A DNA stretch of 64,000 bases, from positions 372,001-436,000 of the forward strand of contig CAVOQQ010000004.1 in assembly GCA_963698395.1 (NCBI GenBank), given 5' to 3'. Shown here one piece after another: positions 26,906 to 36,179 of the stretch. Origin of the DNA: JBBQUN01 sp963698395 (GTDB taxonomy: Bacteria > Actinomycetota > Acidimicrobiia > Acidimicrobiales > SZUA-35). A program made the position numbers and the translations under genes. The notes below the pieces were generated by a model, which had not been told where the DNA came from, made no database searches, and was given only the letters and a program-made list of their open reading frames with translations. Each line of letters starts with the position of its first letter. Position 1 is the stretch's first letter.

Positions 26906-27529
26906 ATGTCCAACCTCACCGACGGCCTCCTCTCGCAGCTCGGATCGGGCGGGATCGCCCAGATCGCCCAGGCGCTCGGCACCGACGACGCCAAGGCACA
27001 GGGCGCCATCGACTCGGCCTTGCCCGCGATCATCGCCGGGCTCGCGAACAACGCCAAGCAGCCCGAGGGCGCCGCCAAGCTGTCCTCGGCACTCGACGAT
27101 CACAATCCGAGCGTCTTCGACCAGCTGGGCAGCCTGGTGCAGAGCGGTGGTGGCGCCGATGGCAATGCCATCTTGGGTCACGTCCTCGGCCAGAAGCGCA
27201 ACGGCGTCGAGCAGCAGCTGGCCGGCCAGACCGGACTCGACAGCGGCGCCATCGCCAAACTGCTGCCCATGCTCGCGCCACTCGTGCTCGGCTACCTCGC
27301 CAAGCAGAAATCCGAAAAGGGCCTGGACGCCGGCGGTCTTGGCACCATGCTCGGCGAGGAACGTCTCGCATCGGAGGCCAAGAGCCCCGGGCTCGGCGGT
27401 CTCGCCTCCATTCTCGACGCTGACGGCGACGGCTCGATGATGGACGACCTCATCGATCTCACCAAGGGCAAGGGCTCGACCAAGGGAGGCCTGGGCGGAC
27501 TCCTCGGCAAGGTGCTCGGCCGCCGCTGA
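26906..27529 (+). CDS. DUF937 domain protein
   Basis: 207 residues with the DUF937 layout: SNLTDGLLSQLGSGGIAQIAQALGTDDAKAQGAIDSALPAIIAGLANNA, then a helical Gly/Leu-rich middle and an acidic DADGDGSMMDDLIDL box that looks like a calcium-binding loop. It ends in a Gly/Lys-rich tail (GKGSTKGGLGGLLGK). Cytoplasmic by sequence; function of the family is not established. The start is ATG 26906 after AAAGG; an open frame reaching back to 26111 is antisense to the MMPL gene and spurious. Confidence 0.8.
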   Translation: MSNLTDGLLSQLGSGGIAQIAQALGTDDAKAQGAIDSALPAIIAGLANNAKQPEGAAKLSSALDDHNPSVFDQLGSLVQSGGGADGNAILGHVLGQKRNGVEQQLAGQTGLDSGAIAKLLPMLAPLVLGYLAKQKSEKGLDAGGLGTMLGEERLASEAKSPGLGGLASILDADGDGSMMDDLIDLTKGKGSTKGGLGGLLGKVLGRR

Positions 27530-27669
27530 CCTGATTCGTCGGCCCACGACGCCATTGCCGTCAACCGCCGGTCGTCGAGCCCAGAAACGGGTTCGACGGT
27601 CGGCGGTTCGTGCGACTGGGCTCGACAGCCGACAGCTCACGTGCTCGCCGAGCGGCGGGTGGCAACCAC

Positions 27670-27675
27670 TAGCGT
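27670..27675 (+). promoter_or_regulatory. -10 box TAGCGT, leaderless start
   Basis: TAGCGT lies six bases before GTG 27682 with no ribosome site in between, which supports that GTG as the start. Confidence 0.5.
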
Positions 27676-27681
27676 GACCCA

Positions 27682-28104
27682 GTGCTCTCCGTCTCGCTCG
27701 ACACCGTCCGCATCTTCCTCCATGTACTCGCCGCCACCGTGTGGGTCGGCGGCCAGATCGTGCTGGCCGGGCTCGTCCCCCGTCTGCGCACGTTCGGGCC
27801 CGAGGTGACCAAGTCGGCCGCCAACGGGTTCGCCATGGTCGCCTGGCCGGCATTCGGGCTCGCGTTCATCACCGGCATCTGGAACATGCTCGCCGTCGAC
27901 TACTCGAACGTGTCGGGCTGGACTGCCACCCTGGGCATCAAGATCCTGCTCGTGGTGGCCGCCGGCGGCTCGGCCGCGCTGCACGCCACATCGGCCAAGC
28001 GATCGATCATGGCCGCCACCGGCGCCGCCGGCGGGATCCTGGCCCTGGTCATCCTGTTCCTCGGCATCATGCTCTCCAACCCTGCCACCGAGGACCTGCT
28101 GTAA
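27682..28104 (+). CDS. CopD-like small integral membrane protein
   Basis: 140 residues with four hydrophobic helices. The first carries VRIFLHVLAATVWVGGQIVLAGLVPRL, the HxxxxxxWVGG pattern of CopD/DUF2269-type membrane proteins, with a His that could bind metal or haem. Later helices: FGLAFITGIWNML, IKILLVVAAGGSAALHA, GILALVILFLGIML. Located in the cytoplasmic membrane; role unknown, perhaps metal handling. A 70-bp repeat array begins 15 bases after the stop. Confidence 0.65.
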   Translation: MLSVSLDTVRIFLHVLAATVWVGGQIVLAGLVPRLRTFGPEVTKSAANGFAMVAWPAFGLAFITGIWNMLAVDYSNVSGWTATLGIKILLVVAAGGSAALHATSAKRSIMAATGAAGGILALVILFLGIMLSNPATEDLL

Positions 28105-28118
28105 CCCTTGGTCTGCTC

Positions 28119-28508
28119 CGCAGACCCGGCGCCGCCGATCCGACACCAGACCACACCGCCTGACTCGCTCCGCTCGCACGCGCAACACCGCAGACCCGGC
28201 GCCGCCGATCCGACACCAGACCACACCGCCTGACTCGCTCCGCTCGCACGCGCAACACCGCAGACCCGGCGCCGCCGATCCGACACCAGACCACACCGCC
28301 TGACTCGCTCCGCTCGCACGCGCAACACCGCAGACCCGGCCGCCGATCCGAACCCACACCGCCTGACTCGCTCCGCTCGCACGCGCAACACCGCAGACCC
28401 GGCGCTGCCGATCCGACACCAGACCACACCGCCTGACTCGCTCCGCTCGCACGCGCAACACCGCAGCACCCGGCGCCGCCGATCCGAACCCACACCACAC
28501 CGCCTGGC
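28119..28508. repeat. Tandem array of a 70-bp GC-rich unit (six copies)
   Basis: Units begin at 28121, 28191, 28261, 28331, 28394 and 28464. The first three are identical 70-mers, the fourth is 63 bp with an internal deletion, the fifth has one substitution near its start, and the last is truncated. Each holds the complement of GCGGAGCGAGTCAGGC, related to the cores of the repeats near 12423 and 42898. There are no unique spacers, so it is not CRISPR. It fills most of the 435 bases between the CopD-like gene and the thiolase-like gene; I see nothing else there apart from the latter's promoter. Confidence 0.92.
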
Positions 28509-28527
28509 TCGGGTGATTGCCTGGCAC

Positions 28528-28533
28528 TAGACA
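28528..28533 (+). promoter_or_regulatory. Possible -10 box TAGACA of the thiolase-like gene
   Basis: TAGACA sits six bases before ATG 28540, the same spacing as other leaderless genes here, but the last base is A instead of T. Confidence 0.35.
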
Positions 28534-28539
28534 GAGAGC

Positions 28540-30033
28540 ATGACGCTCTCTCCTTCCACGCCCGTGATCGTCGGTGTAGCCCAGCAGGGCCACCGTCTCA
28601 CCGATCCTGCCGCTGCCGTCGAGCCCGTGCAGCTGATGATCGATCTGACGGCACTCGCCGCCGACGACGCCGGCGCGCCGAACCTGCTCGAGCGGGTCGA
28701 CGCCGTTGCGGTCGTCAACGGCGCCTGGCGCTACCCCGATCCCGGACGAATCGTGGCCAGGGCCATCGGAGCGCCCCAGGCCACCACGCTGCTCTCCTAC
28801 GACGGCGGCAACACACCACAATCGTTCGTGAACGCCCTGGCCCAACGCATCCAAGACGGCCGGCTCGAGGTCGTGGTGCTCACCGGCGCCGAAACCATCT
28901 GGAGCCGGCGCCGTCGCAAGGCACGCGGTCTCGAGTCGAATGCCATCCTGCAGGACGAGGCCCTGGCCAAGGTCCCGCTCGATGAGCCCGACGAGCGTTT
29001 CGCCGGTGACATCCCGATGTCGAACGAGTTCGAGCGCGGTCGCGGCCTCGAAGCGCCGATCAACTTCTACCCCATCTTCGAATCGGCGATTCGCCACGCC
29101 AACGGCGAATCGATCGACGATCACCGAACCCGCATCGCCGCGCTCTGGGAACGGTTCAACGCCGTGGCCGCCGCCAACCCCGAGGCGTGGTCACGGACCC
29201 CGATGACCGCCGACCAGATCCGAGAAGCGACGTCCGACAACCGCATGGTCGGCTTCCCCTACACCAAGGCGATGAACTCCAACTGGGATCTCGATCAGGG
29301 GACCTCCATCATCATGTGTTCGGTGGCTGCAGCCGAGGCCGCCGGAGTGCCTCGCGATCGGTGGGTCTTCCCGCTCGCCGGCACCGACGGTCACGACACG
29401 TACGCCGTCTCGGAGCGACGAGACCTCCACTCCTCCCCCGCCATCGCCGCCTGCGGCCACGGGCTCGAGGAACTCACCGGGCTCACCCCCGCCCAGGCCG
29501 ACCACGTCGATCTCTACTCGTGTTTCCCCTCGGCGGTGCAGATCGGGGCCAGCGAACTGGGCCTCGGACTCGATCGCGAGCTCACCGTCACCGGTGGTCT
29601 TCCCTTCGCCGGTGGTCCGCTCAACAACTACGTGAGCCACTCGATCGTCACCATGGTCGAGCGGCTGCGGGCCCACCCCGGCGACCTCGGACTCATCACC
29701 TCCAACGGTGGCTACACCACCAAGCACGCTGCCGGTTTCTACTCGACCGAACCCCGTGACGGGGGTTTCGTCAGTGCCGACATGCAGGAGGTGATCGACC
29801 GCGTCCCTTCCCGCGCCGTTGCCGAGGATCACATCGGGCCGGTCACCATCGAGGGGTACACCGTGATGCACGACCGAGAGGGCCCGACCGTGGCGCTCGC
29901 GGCGCTCCTCACCGACGACGGCGCTCGCACGTGGGGATCCTCGACCGATCCGGCCTTGATGAGCGAGCTGATGACCAGCGAGGGCATCGGTCGCTCTGCC
30001 CATCTCGACGCCAACGGTACGTTCACCGCCTGA
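28540..30033 (+). CDS. Thiolase-like acetyl-CoA acetyltransferase homologue lacking the usual active-site Cys
   Basis: 497 residues of the actinobacterial SCP-x/thiolase-like group: VIVGVAQQGHRLTDP, AAAEAAGVPRDRWVFPLAG, DHVDLYSCFPSAVQIGASELGLG and TSNGGYTTKHAAGFYST. At the position of the thiolase nucleophile the sequence reads SYDGGNTPQSFVNAL with no cysteine, and the late GHP motif is GGPLNNYVS. It therefore probably does not catalyse a standard Claisen or thiolytic reaction; it may be a scaffold or act on CoA esters differently. About 75 C-terminal residues form an extra small domain, as in relatives I know. The adjacent genes do not point to a pathway. Confidence 0.75.
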   Translation: MTLSPSTPVIVGVAQQGHRLTDPAAAVEPVQLMIDLTALAADDAGAPNLLERVDAVAVVNGAWRYPDPGRIVARAIGAPQATTLLSYDGGNTPQSFVNALAQRIQDGRLEVVVLTGAETIWSRRRRKARGLESNAILQDEALAKVPLDEPDERFAGDIPMSNEFERGRGLEAPINFYPIFESAIRHANGESIDDHRTRIAALWERFNAVAAANPEAWSRTPMTADQIREATSDNRMVGFPYTKAMNSNWDLDQGTSIIMCSVAAAEAAGVPRDRWVFPLAGTDGHDTYAVSERRDLHSSPAIAACGHGLEELTGLTPAQADHVDLYSCFPSAVQIGASELGLGLDRELTVTGGLPFAGGPLNNYVSHSIVTMVERLRAHPGDLGLITSNGGYTTKHAAGFYSTEPRDGGFVSADMQEVIDRVPSRAVAEDHIGPVTIEGYTVMHDREGPTVALAALLTDDGARTWGSSTDPALMSELMTSEGIGRSAHLDANGTFTA

Positions 30034-30079
30034 CACCCCTGGTCCTCAGCTTTGAGCGGGAGCATCCGACCAGTGTTGG

Positions 30080-32329
30080 GTGGACTCGCCATCACCGTTC
30101 CCGCTGTCGACAGCATCACCGCCCGTTCGTCGCCTCCTCCGTGCGCTCTCCTTCGTGTTCGCTTTCGTCGGCACGACCGCTTCGCTGAGCCTGCTGGCAC
30201 CGGGCGCCGGTGCCGAGATCGCTCCCGGCGCCGAACCGACCTGGGGCGTGACCGGTCAACTCGACTCGACATCGAACAACTTCGACGCCCAGGTCTGGGA
30301 TTTCGCCCAGCGGGGCGACGTGATCTACGCCGGCGGGAAGTTCACCACTGCGGTGTCGGGCCCGGGCGGGCGCTCGGTCCCTCGTACTGCGCTGGCGGCG
30401 TTCGACGCCCGCAATGGCAACCTGATCGAGTCGTTCGATCCGGACGTTCGCGGCGGCTCGGTCTACGCCGTCGAACTCTCGCCCGATGGCTCCCGACTGT
30501 TCATCGCCGGTGAGTTCTCCTCGGTCGAGGGGGTCGCCAACACCGCCGGCCTGGCCGCGCTCGATCCCACCACGGGCGCGCTCGACCCCTCGTGGCGAGC
30601 CGGCCTCGAGCGACCCTGGACCGATGCCCTTCCCGTCGGCCGGGCCCTCGATGTCTCCGGTCCCTGGCTCTACGTCGGCGGCAACTTCACCCACATCGAC
30701 AACGGCAGTGTCCGACGCCAACTGAGCCGAGTGGGTCGGGTCTCCTTGACCGATGGTCGCCCCGACGCCACCTTCGCACCACAGGTCGCCGGTGGCGGCG
30801 TGTGGGACATCGAACCCAGTGTCGATGGCTCGCGCCTCTATCTCGCCGGCTTCTTCAGCTCGGTCGACGGCGACGCAACCCACGGCGATCGATTCGCCGC
30901 CGTGCAGACCGCAGACGGAGCGCTCGTGCCCGGCGTTGCACCGTTCGAACCGAACCTGAACCGCACGGGCCGCCAATTCAGCATTGCGGTGACCAACGAT
31001 CTGGTGTTCGTCGGAGGCGAGGAACACATGCTCTACATCCTCGACGGGCAGACCCTCGAGCGACGCCAGCTCTACTTCGCCGGCTCCCCTTCCTTCCTCG
31101 CCAACTCACCGCTCTACGGTGGCGGCGACTTCCAGGTCCTCCAAACCGTCGGCAACCGCGTCTATGCGGGCTGCCATTGCTGGAGCTACCTGCTCGAGTC
31201 GTCCCAGGGCGGCAAGCTGTTCCCCACCAACGTGTTCAGTCCCGGCACCTGGACACCGGTGCGCTCCGTCGCAGCCTTCGACGGCACGACCGGTGACCGC
31301 ATCGACGACCTGCGTCTCGATCTGTCCGGCGCCGCCGGGGCCTGGGCCCTGCTCGGTGCTTCCGATGGTTGCCTGTGGGTCGGTGGCGACGTCAGCCAGT
31401 CGGGCGGTCGTTGGCTGAGCGGCATCGGCCGCTTCTGCGACGAATCGGTGGCGACCGACACCGAACGGCCGACGACACCCAAGGGACTCGTGGCGACCAC
31501 GACCCAAGAGCGTGTCGAGCTCCGCTGGAGCGGTTCGACGGACAACTTCGCCGTCACGGGCTACGAGGTTCGGCGCTCGACCGACGGCACCGTCGGCCCG
31601 GTCCTCGAGATCGCCCAGCAGCTGGACTACACCGACACCACGATCGTCCCCACCGAGACCTACACCTACACGATCACCGCCATCGATGGCTCGGGCAACC
31701 GCAGCTGGCGGAGCAACTTCGTAACGATCCAGCCCTCCGCCGTCACCACCGATGACGAGCAGCCATCACCGCCGAAGGGGCTCGCCGTGGAGACGACCTC
31801 GTCGACCGCCGTGTCGCTCTCATGGAAGCCATCGACCGACAACGTCGGGGTTGCCCGCTACATCGTCTTCCGGTCGGACAACGGTCTGCCGGCGATCGAG
31901 GTCGGCCGATCCGAGACCCCGACCTTCACCGATGCGTCGGTCATCCCCGGCCAGGAGTACACCTACTCGGTTCGCGCCATCGATGCCGCGGCGAATCGCA
32001 GCTGGCGGAGCAATCACGCCGTCACGTCGACGGTCGGTGTTTCCACCGACACGGTCCGCCCCTCGACCCCCACGGGCCTGAACGGCTTGGCGACGGGCGG
32101 CACGATCGTGTTGACCTGGACGAGCGCCACCGACAACGTCGGCGTCACCGGCTACGAGATCTCCCGCTCGACCGACGGATCGGTGGGAGCGATGCTCGCC
32201 ACCTCCGACACTTCGTCGTTCATCGATGCCTCCGTCGAGCCCGGCGTCAGCTACACCTACAGCGTCAAGGCCTACGACGCCGGTGGGAACGCTTCCTGGC
32301 GATCGAATCTCACCACGATCGAGGGTTGA
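30080..32329 (+). CDS. Secreted beta-propeller-like protein with three fibronectin III domains
   Basis: 749 residues. A basic N-terminus and hydrophobic stretch (RRLLRALSFVFAFVGTTASLSLLAPGAGAE) form a signal peptide with a likely AGA cut site. Residues 50-450 carry repeats such as VIYAGGKFTT, LFIAGEFSSVEG, LYVGGNFTHID, LYLAGFFSSVDG and LWVGGDVSQSGG, spaced like blades of a beta-propeller. Three FnIII modules follow, each with the block STDNxxVTGYExxRSTDG and a W-S-N ending. No catalytic motif is visible; likely a cell-surface adhesin or polymer-binding protein. The GTG at 30080 is the only in-frame start I found near the signal peptide. Confidence 0.78.
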   Translation: MDSPSPFPLSTASPPVRRLLRALSFVFAFVGTTASLSLLAPGAGAEIAPGAEPTWGVTGQLDSTSNNFDAQVWDFAQRGDVIYAGGKFTTAVSGPGGRSVPRTALAAFDARNGNLIESFDPDVRGGSVYAVELSPDGSRLFIAGEFSSVEGVANTAGLAALDPTTGALDPSWRAGLERPWTDALPVGRALDVSGPWLYVGGNFTHIDNGSVRRQLSRVGRVSLTDGRPDATFAPQVAGGGVWDIEPSVDGSRLYLAGFFSSVDGDATHGDRFAAVQTADGALVPGVAPFEPNLNRTGRQFSIAVTNDLVFVGGEEHMLYILDGQTLERRQLYFAGSPSFLANSPLYGGGDFQVLQTVGNRVYAGCHCWSYLLESSQGGKLFPTNVFSPGTWTPVRSVAAFDGTTGDRIDDLRLDLSGAAGAWALLGASDGCLWVGGDVSQSGGRWLSGIGRFCDESVATDTERPTTPKGLVATTTQERVELRWSGSTDNFAVTGYEVRRSTDGTVGPVLEIAQQLDYTDTTIVPTETYTYTITAIDGSGNRSWRSNFVTIQPSAVTTDDEQPSPPKGLAVETTSSTAVSLSWKPSTDNVGVARYIVFRSDNGLPAIEVGRSETPTFTDASVIPGQEYTYSVRAIDAAANRSWRSNHAVTSTVGVSTDTVRPSTPTGLNGLATGGTIVLTWTSATDNVGVTGYEISRSTDGSVGAMLATSDTSSFIDASVEPGVSYTYSVKAYDAGGNASWRSNLTTIEG

Positions 32330-32374
32330 CACGACGAAGCGTCGCCACACCCCACATTCCGTTCGCAGACCGGC

Positions 32375-32380
32375 TTTACT
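32375..32380 (+). promoter_or_regulatory. Possible -10 box TTTACT of otsA
   Basis: Six bases before ATG 32387. It matches TATACT at five of six positions, and no ribosome site is visible between it and the start, suggesting a leaderless mRNA. Confidence 0.35.
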
Positions 32381-32386
32381 GGTGCC

Positions 32387-33787
32387 ATGACGTCACCACT
32401 TGCTGATCTCGTGATCGTCGCCAATCGTCTCCCGGTGAGTCGAGTCGACGGCGAAGAACGCCGCTCCAGCTGGGAGATTTCGCCTGGTGGACTGGTGTCT
32501 GCGCTGACTCCGGCCATGGCCGAGTACGACGGTGTGGCCTGGCTGGGCTGGGCCGGCGCCGACGTCGAGAGCGACCTGAAGCCGTTCGATCACGGCGGGC
32601 TGCGCCTGGTACCCATCACCCTCAGCGAGGAAGAGCGGGAGAACCACTACGAGGGCATGTCCAACGGCACGATCTGGCCGCTCTACCACGACAAGGTCGA
32701 ACCGGCGGTCTTCCACCGGCACTGGTTCAACAGCTACCGCAAGGTCAACCGTCGCTTCGCCGAGGCGGCTGCGGCCGCCGCAGCCGAAGGCGCATCGGTG
32801 TGGGTCCACGACTATCAACTCCATCTCGTCCCGGGCATGCTGCGCGAGCTCCGCCCCGACCTCAAGATCGGTTTCTTCCTCCACATCCCGTTCCCGCCGC
32901 CGGAGTTGTTCCTCCAGATTCCGTGGCGCAACACCCTGACCGACGGCCTCCTCGGTGCCGACCTCGTCGGCTTCCAGTCACCGGCCGACGCGGCGAACTT
33001 CCACCGGCTGTCGATCATGTTGGGCATGGCCGAGGAGATCGACGCCACCCACGTCTCGCTCAACGGCCGCCGCATCGGCATTCGAGCGTTCCCGATCGGG
33101 ATCGATGCCATCCGCTTCGAGAGCGCCGCCAGCGAGCACACCGTCACCGAAGCGGCTCGCGACCTCCGAGCCCGCCTCGGCAACCCGCAGTTCGTGCTCC
33201 TCGGTGTCGATCGGCTCGACTACACCAAGGGCATCGATGTCCGCCTCCGGGCCTTCAAGGAGCTCTTCGAGGAGGAGCGGCTCCACCCCTCGCAGATCGC
33301 CATGATCCAGATCGCCCAACCCAGCCGAGACAACGTCGAGGCCTACGTCTCGCTGCGCGAACGCGTCGAACGCCTGGTGGGCGAGATCAATGGTGACTAC
33401 GGACGCCTCGGCGTTCCGGTGATCCACTACCTCCATCAGACTCGGTCGTTCGACGAGCTCCTCGCCATGTACCGAGCAGCCGACGTCATGCTCGTCACCC
33501 CCTTCCGCGACGGCATGAACCTGGTCGCCAAGGAGTACGTGGCCTGCCGGATCGAAGACTCGGGGGCCCTGGTGCTGTCGGAGTTCGCCGGTGCGGCGCA
33601 TCAGATGTCTCAGGCGCTCCTGGTGAATCCCTACGACATCGACGGTGTGAAGTCCGCCATCATGGCCGCGGTCGAGATGTCGCCCGATGACGCTCGCCAG
33701 CGAATGGTCGCACTGCGCGAAAACGTCCGTGCCACCGATGCCATCGCGTGGGCCAACGAGTTCCTCACCGAGCTGGCCGCCGACTGA
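32387..33787 (+). CDS. otsA: Trehalose-6-phosphate synthase
   Basis: 466 residues, GT20 family. Makes trehalose 6-phosphate from UDP-glucose and glucose 6-phosphate for osmotic and stress protection. Motifs: IVANRLPVSRV, the glycine-rich SPGGLVSAL, VWVHDYQLHLVPGMLR, FFLHIPFPPPELFLQIPWR, GVDRLDYTKGIDVRLRAF with its sugar-nucleotide-binding Arg and Lys, and TPFRDGMNLVAKEYVAC. All catalytic blocks are intact and the length is normal. No otsB phosphatase lies in the window. Confidence 0.95.
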   Translation: MTSPLADLVIVANRLPVSRVDGEERRSSWEISPGGLVSALTPAMAEYDGVAWLGWAGADVESDLKPFDHGGLRLVPITLSEEERENHYEGMSNGTIWPLYHDKVEPAVFHRHWFNSYRKVNRRFAEAAAAAAAEGASVWVHDYQLHLVPGMLRELRPDLKIGFFLHIPFPPPELFLQIPWRNTLTDGLLGADLVGFQSPADAANFHRLSIMLGMAEEIDATHVSLNGRRIGIRAFPIGIDAIRFESAASEHTVTEAARDLRARLGNPQFVLLGVDRLDYTKGIDVRLRAFKELFEEERLHPSQIAMIQIAQPSRDNVEAYVSLRERVERLVGEINGDYGRLGVPVIHYLHQTRSFDELLAMYRAADVMLVTPFRDGMNLVAKEYVACRIEDSGALVLSEFAGAAHQMSQALLVNPYDIDGVKSAIMAAVEMSPDDARQRMVALRENVRATDAIAWANEFLTELAAD

Positions 33788-33797
33788 GCCGACCGGG

Positions 33798-34835
33798 TCA
33801 GAGGTTCGGCGCCACCAGTCGCTTGGCCCGTCCGAGTGGGGCGTGCTCGTGTTCTGCCAGGATCTCGGCGATCGCGTTCAGCGGCACCGGTGTGGGGTCG
33901 ATCATCGACCCGAGGCGGAGTCGGTCGTCGGCCATGAGGTCGAGCACTCGTCGCATGTCGCCGATGTTGTAGCCCAATGACGCTCGCACGGTGAGTTCAC
34001 GCTCGTGGGTCTTGGTCGTCCACGGGAGCTGGCCACCCTGTCCGACCCCCACCACCACGATGCCGCCTCCCCGTCGCACGAGCGTGACCGTCGAGGCCAA
34101 CGCCTCGGCGCTGCTCGCGCAGTCGTAGACCAGGTCGGCCCCGAGCCCGTGGCTCCGGTCCTCGAGCCATCGGCGGGCGCCGTCGCCAGGGGCGAACGCG
34201 GCATCGGCACCGAGATCGCACGCGACCTCGCGCCGCCCGGGATCGGGCTCGATCACGACCACTCCGCCGGCACCTGCGGCGCGAACGATCTCGGCAACGA
34301 GCATCCCGATCGTCCCGGCACCGATGACGACGGCGAGGTCGCCGAGGCGAACCGGATGCCGGGCCACGGCGTGGGCCGCCACCGCCGCCGGCTCGGCCAG
34401 AGAGACCGTTGCGTCGTCGAGTGCCTCGGGCGCCCGAAAGACTCGTCGGGCATCGACTCGGATCCGCTCGGCGAACGCGCCATGACCGCTCGACAGTGGA
34501 TCGACGCCGACGATCATCTCGAGCACCAGATCACAGTGATCCGACAGTCCTGCCCGGCAGGGTCGGCAGCGTCCACAGGGCGGAGGAACGGCGCCGAGTA
34601 CTCGCTCACCGACGAACCGGTCGTTCACACCGTCGCCGACCGCGGTCACCCGACCGACCCACTCGTGCCCGAACCACGCCGGCCCCGGCAACTCGCCGGT
34701 GATCCAGGCCTGCAGATCTGATCCACCGATCCCGCACCGATCGATCTCGACGATCACGCTGCCCGGTGCGGCAACCGGCTCGGGGAGCGAGACGACTTCG
34801 ACCGAACGGGGACCCCTGAGCATCGCGGCGAGCAT
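33798..34835 (-). CDS. Zinc-dependent medium-chain alcohol dehydrogenase family protein
   Basis: 345 residues. A GroES-like N-terminal domain has catalytic-zinc ligands Cys in CGIGGSD and His-Glu in FGHEWVG. The four-cysteine structural zinc loop is present (PPPCGRCRPCRAGLSDHC). The NAD(P)-binding domain shows VIGAGTIGMLVAEIVRAAGA and VVIEPDPGRREVA. Threonine/sorbitol dehydrogenase-like by overall layout; substrate unknown. Ends 10 bases from the otsA stop, convergently. TAGCCT lies six bases before ATG 34835. Confidence 0.85.
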   Translation of the reverse strand: MLAAMLRGPRSVEVVSLPEPVAAPGSVIVEIDRCGIGGSDLQAWITGELPGPAWFGHEWVGRVTAVGDGVNDRFVGERVLGAVPPPCGRCRPCRAGLSDHCDLVLEMIVGVDPLSSGHGAFAERIRVDARRVFRAPEALDDATVSLAEPAAVAAHAVARHPVRLGDLAVVIGAGTIGMLVAEIVRAAGAGGVVVIEPDPGRREVACDLGADAAFAPGDGARRWLEDRSHGLGADLVYDCASSAEALASTVTLVRRGGGIVVVGVGQGGQLPWTTKTHERELTVRASLGYNIGDMRRVLDLMADDRLRLGSMIDPTPVPLNAIAEILAEHEHAPLGRAKRLVAPNL

Positions 34836-34841
34836 GGGGCG

Positions 34842-34847
34842 AGGCTA
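34842..34847 (-). promoter_or_regulatory. -10 box TAGCCT of the alcohol dehydrogenase gene, leaderless
   Basis: On the minus strand TAGCCT ends six bases before ATG 34835 with no ribosome site. It lies just inside the 3' end of the aroA gene, so the dehydrogenase has its own promoter. Confidence 0.45.
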
Positions 34848-36179
34848 GCGGCGGGTTTCGTCGGGCCCCGTCGGGTCGGTCGAACGAAGCCGCTCGAGCT
34901 CGCGGAAGAAGTGCGGAAAGGTCTTTGCGACACACCGCGGATCGGCGATGACGATGCCGGGATGCACCAGACCGAGCAAGGAAAAGCTCATGGCCATGCG
35001 ATGGTCGTCGTAGGTCTCGACCGTGCCCGGCGTGGGCGTACCTGGGTGGATCGTCATGCCGTCGGCGTCTTCGGATGCATCGATTCCCCGGCGTCGAACC
35101 TCGTTGACCACCGCAGCGATCCGGTCGGTCTCCTTGCGGCGGATGAAGTCGATCCCGGTGATGACGGTTGGCGAGTCGGCAAAGGTGGCGACGACGGCGA
35201 GCGTCTGCGCGGTATCGGAGAAATCGGCCATGTCGACGGTGACGCCGTGGAGTTCGCCGGTTCCCCGCACCTCGGTCCAGTCGGGACCCTGCTCGACCGT
35301 GACGCCCATCGCCGCCAGCACCTCGACGAACGCGAGATCCCCCTGGATGGAGTTGGTCCCGAGCCCCTCGACCCGGACCGTGCCACCGGTGACCGCGGCA
35401 GCGGCAAAGAAGTAGGAAGCGGCCGACGCATCGGGTTCGAGGTCGATCGTCGCTCCGTGATAGCCGGTGGCGGCGACGGCGAACGACCGATGACCGTCGG
35501 CGGTGACCTCGGCTCCGAAGTGGCGCATCGTGGCGATCGTCAGATCGATGTAGGGCGCCGACACGAGCTCACCCTCGACATCGATGATCGTCGTACCGGC
35601 GGCACAGGGCGCAGCCAGCAGGAGGCCCGACAGGAATTGGCTCGACACCGATCCGCCGACGCTGACCTGCCCTCCGCCCCAGCCGCTTCCGCTCGACGAC
35701 GAATTGCGCCCCATCACGGTGATCGGGAGGGTGTCGCCCTCGGTGCGGACCCCGACCGCAGCGAGCGCGTCGGTGAGTTCGCCGAACGGCCGGGCTCGTA
35801 GCTGGGGGTGCCCGTCGATGGTCAAGGTCCCCGTGCCGAACGCGAGCACGGGGAGCAGGAACCGGCCGGTCGTGCCCGACTGACGAACATCGATCGACGC
35901 ATCGGCCCGAGGCAGCTCGCCGCCGCAGCCGTGAACGGTCATCGTCTGTGCTGCTTCGTCGACCTCGATCGAGACCCCGAGATCGCGAAGTGAGGTGACC
36001 ATGGCCTCGGTGTCATCGGCGAAGAGGGCACCCCGCAAGATCGAGGTGCCGGTGGCCAGGGCCGCGCAGACCAGCGCCCGATTGGTGTGACTCTTGGAAC
36101 CGGGGATGCGTGCCACCACGTCGGGTGGAGCAGTGAGCGGCTCGACGGTCACCGTCTCACGTTGTTCGGAGTCACCCAT
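34845..36179 (-). CDS. aroA: 5-enolpyruvylshikimate-3-phosphate synthase
   Basis: 444 residues. Joins PEP and shikimate 3-phosphate, sixth step of the shikimate pathway. Motifs: IPGSKSHTNRALV (PEP/S3P lysine), DVRQSGTTGRFLLP, GSVSSQFLSGLLL, FIRRKETDRIAAV, YDDHRMAMSFSLLG. A Ser/Gly-rich stretch (NSSSSGSGWGGG) interrupts one surface loop. ATG 36179 is preceded by TACTCT at a six-base gap; an in-frame GTG at 36203 would lie upstream of that box. The first 31 bases overlap the end of the coiled-coil gene, out of frame. Confidence 0.95.
   Translation of the reverse strand: MGDSEQRETVTVEPLTAPPDVVARIPGSKSHTNRALVCAALATGTSILRGALFADDTEAMVTSLRDLGVSIEVDEAAQTMTVHGCGGELPRADASIDVRQSGTTGRFLLPVLAFGTGTLTIDGHPQLRARPFGELTDALAAVGVRTEGDTLPITVMGRNSSSSGSGWGGGQVSVGGSVSSQFLSGLLLAAPCAAGTTIIDVEGELVSAPYIDLTIATMRHFGAEVTADGHRSFAVAATGYHGATIDLEPDASAASYFFAAAAVTGGTVRVEGLGTNSIQGDLAFVEVLAAMGVTVEQGPDWTEVRGTGELHGVTVDMADFSDTAQTLAVVATFADSPTVITGIDFIRRKETDRIAAVVNEVRRRGIDASEDADGMTIHPGTPTPGTVETYDDHRMAMSFSLLGLVHPGIVIADPRCVAKTFPHFFRELERLRSTDPTGPDETRR

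Noticed and set aside
27637..29124. 495-residue minus-strand frame with repeated CGVARASGASQAVW segments
   Set aside because: It is produced by the 70-bp repeat array and runs antisense to two good genes; no ribosome site or known domain.
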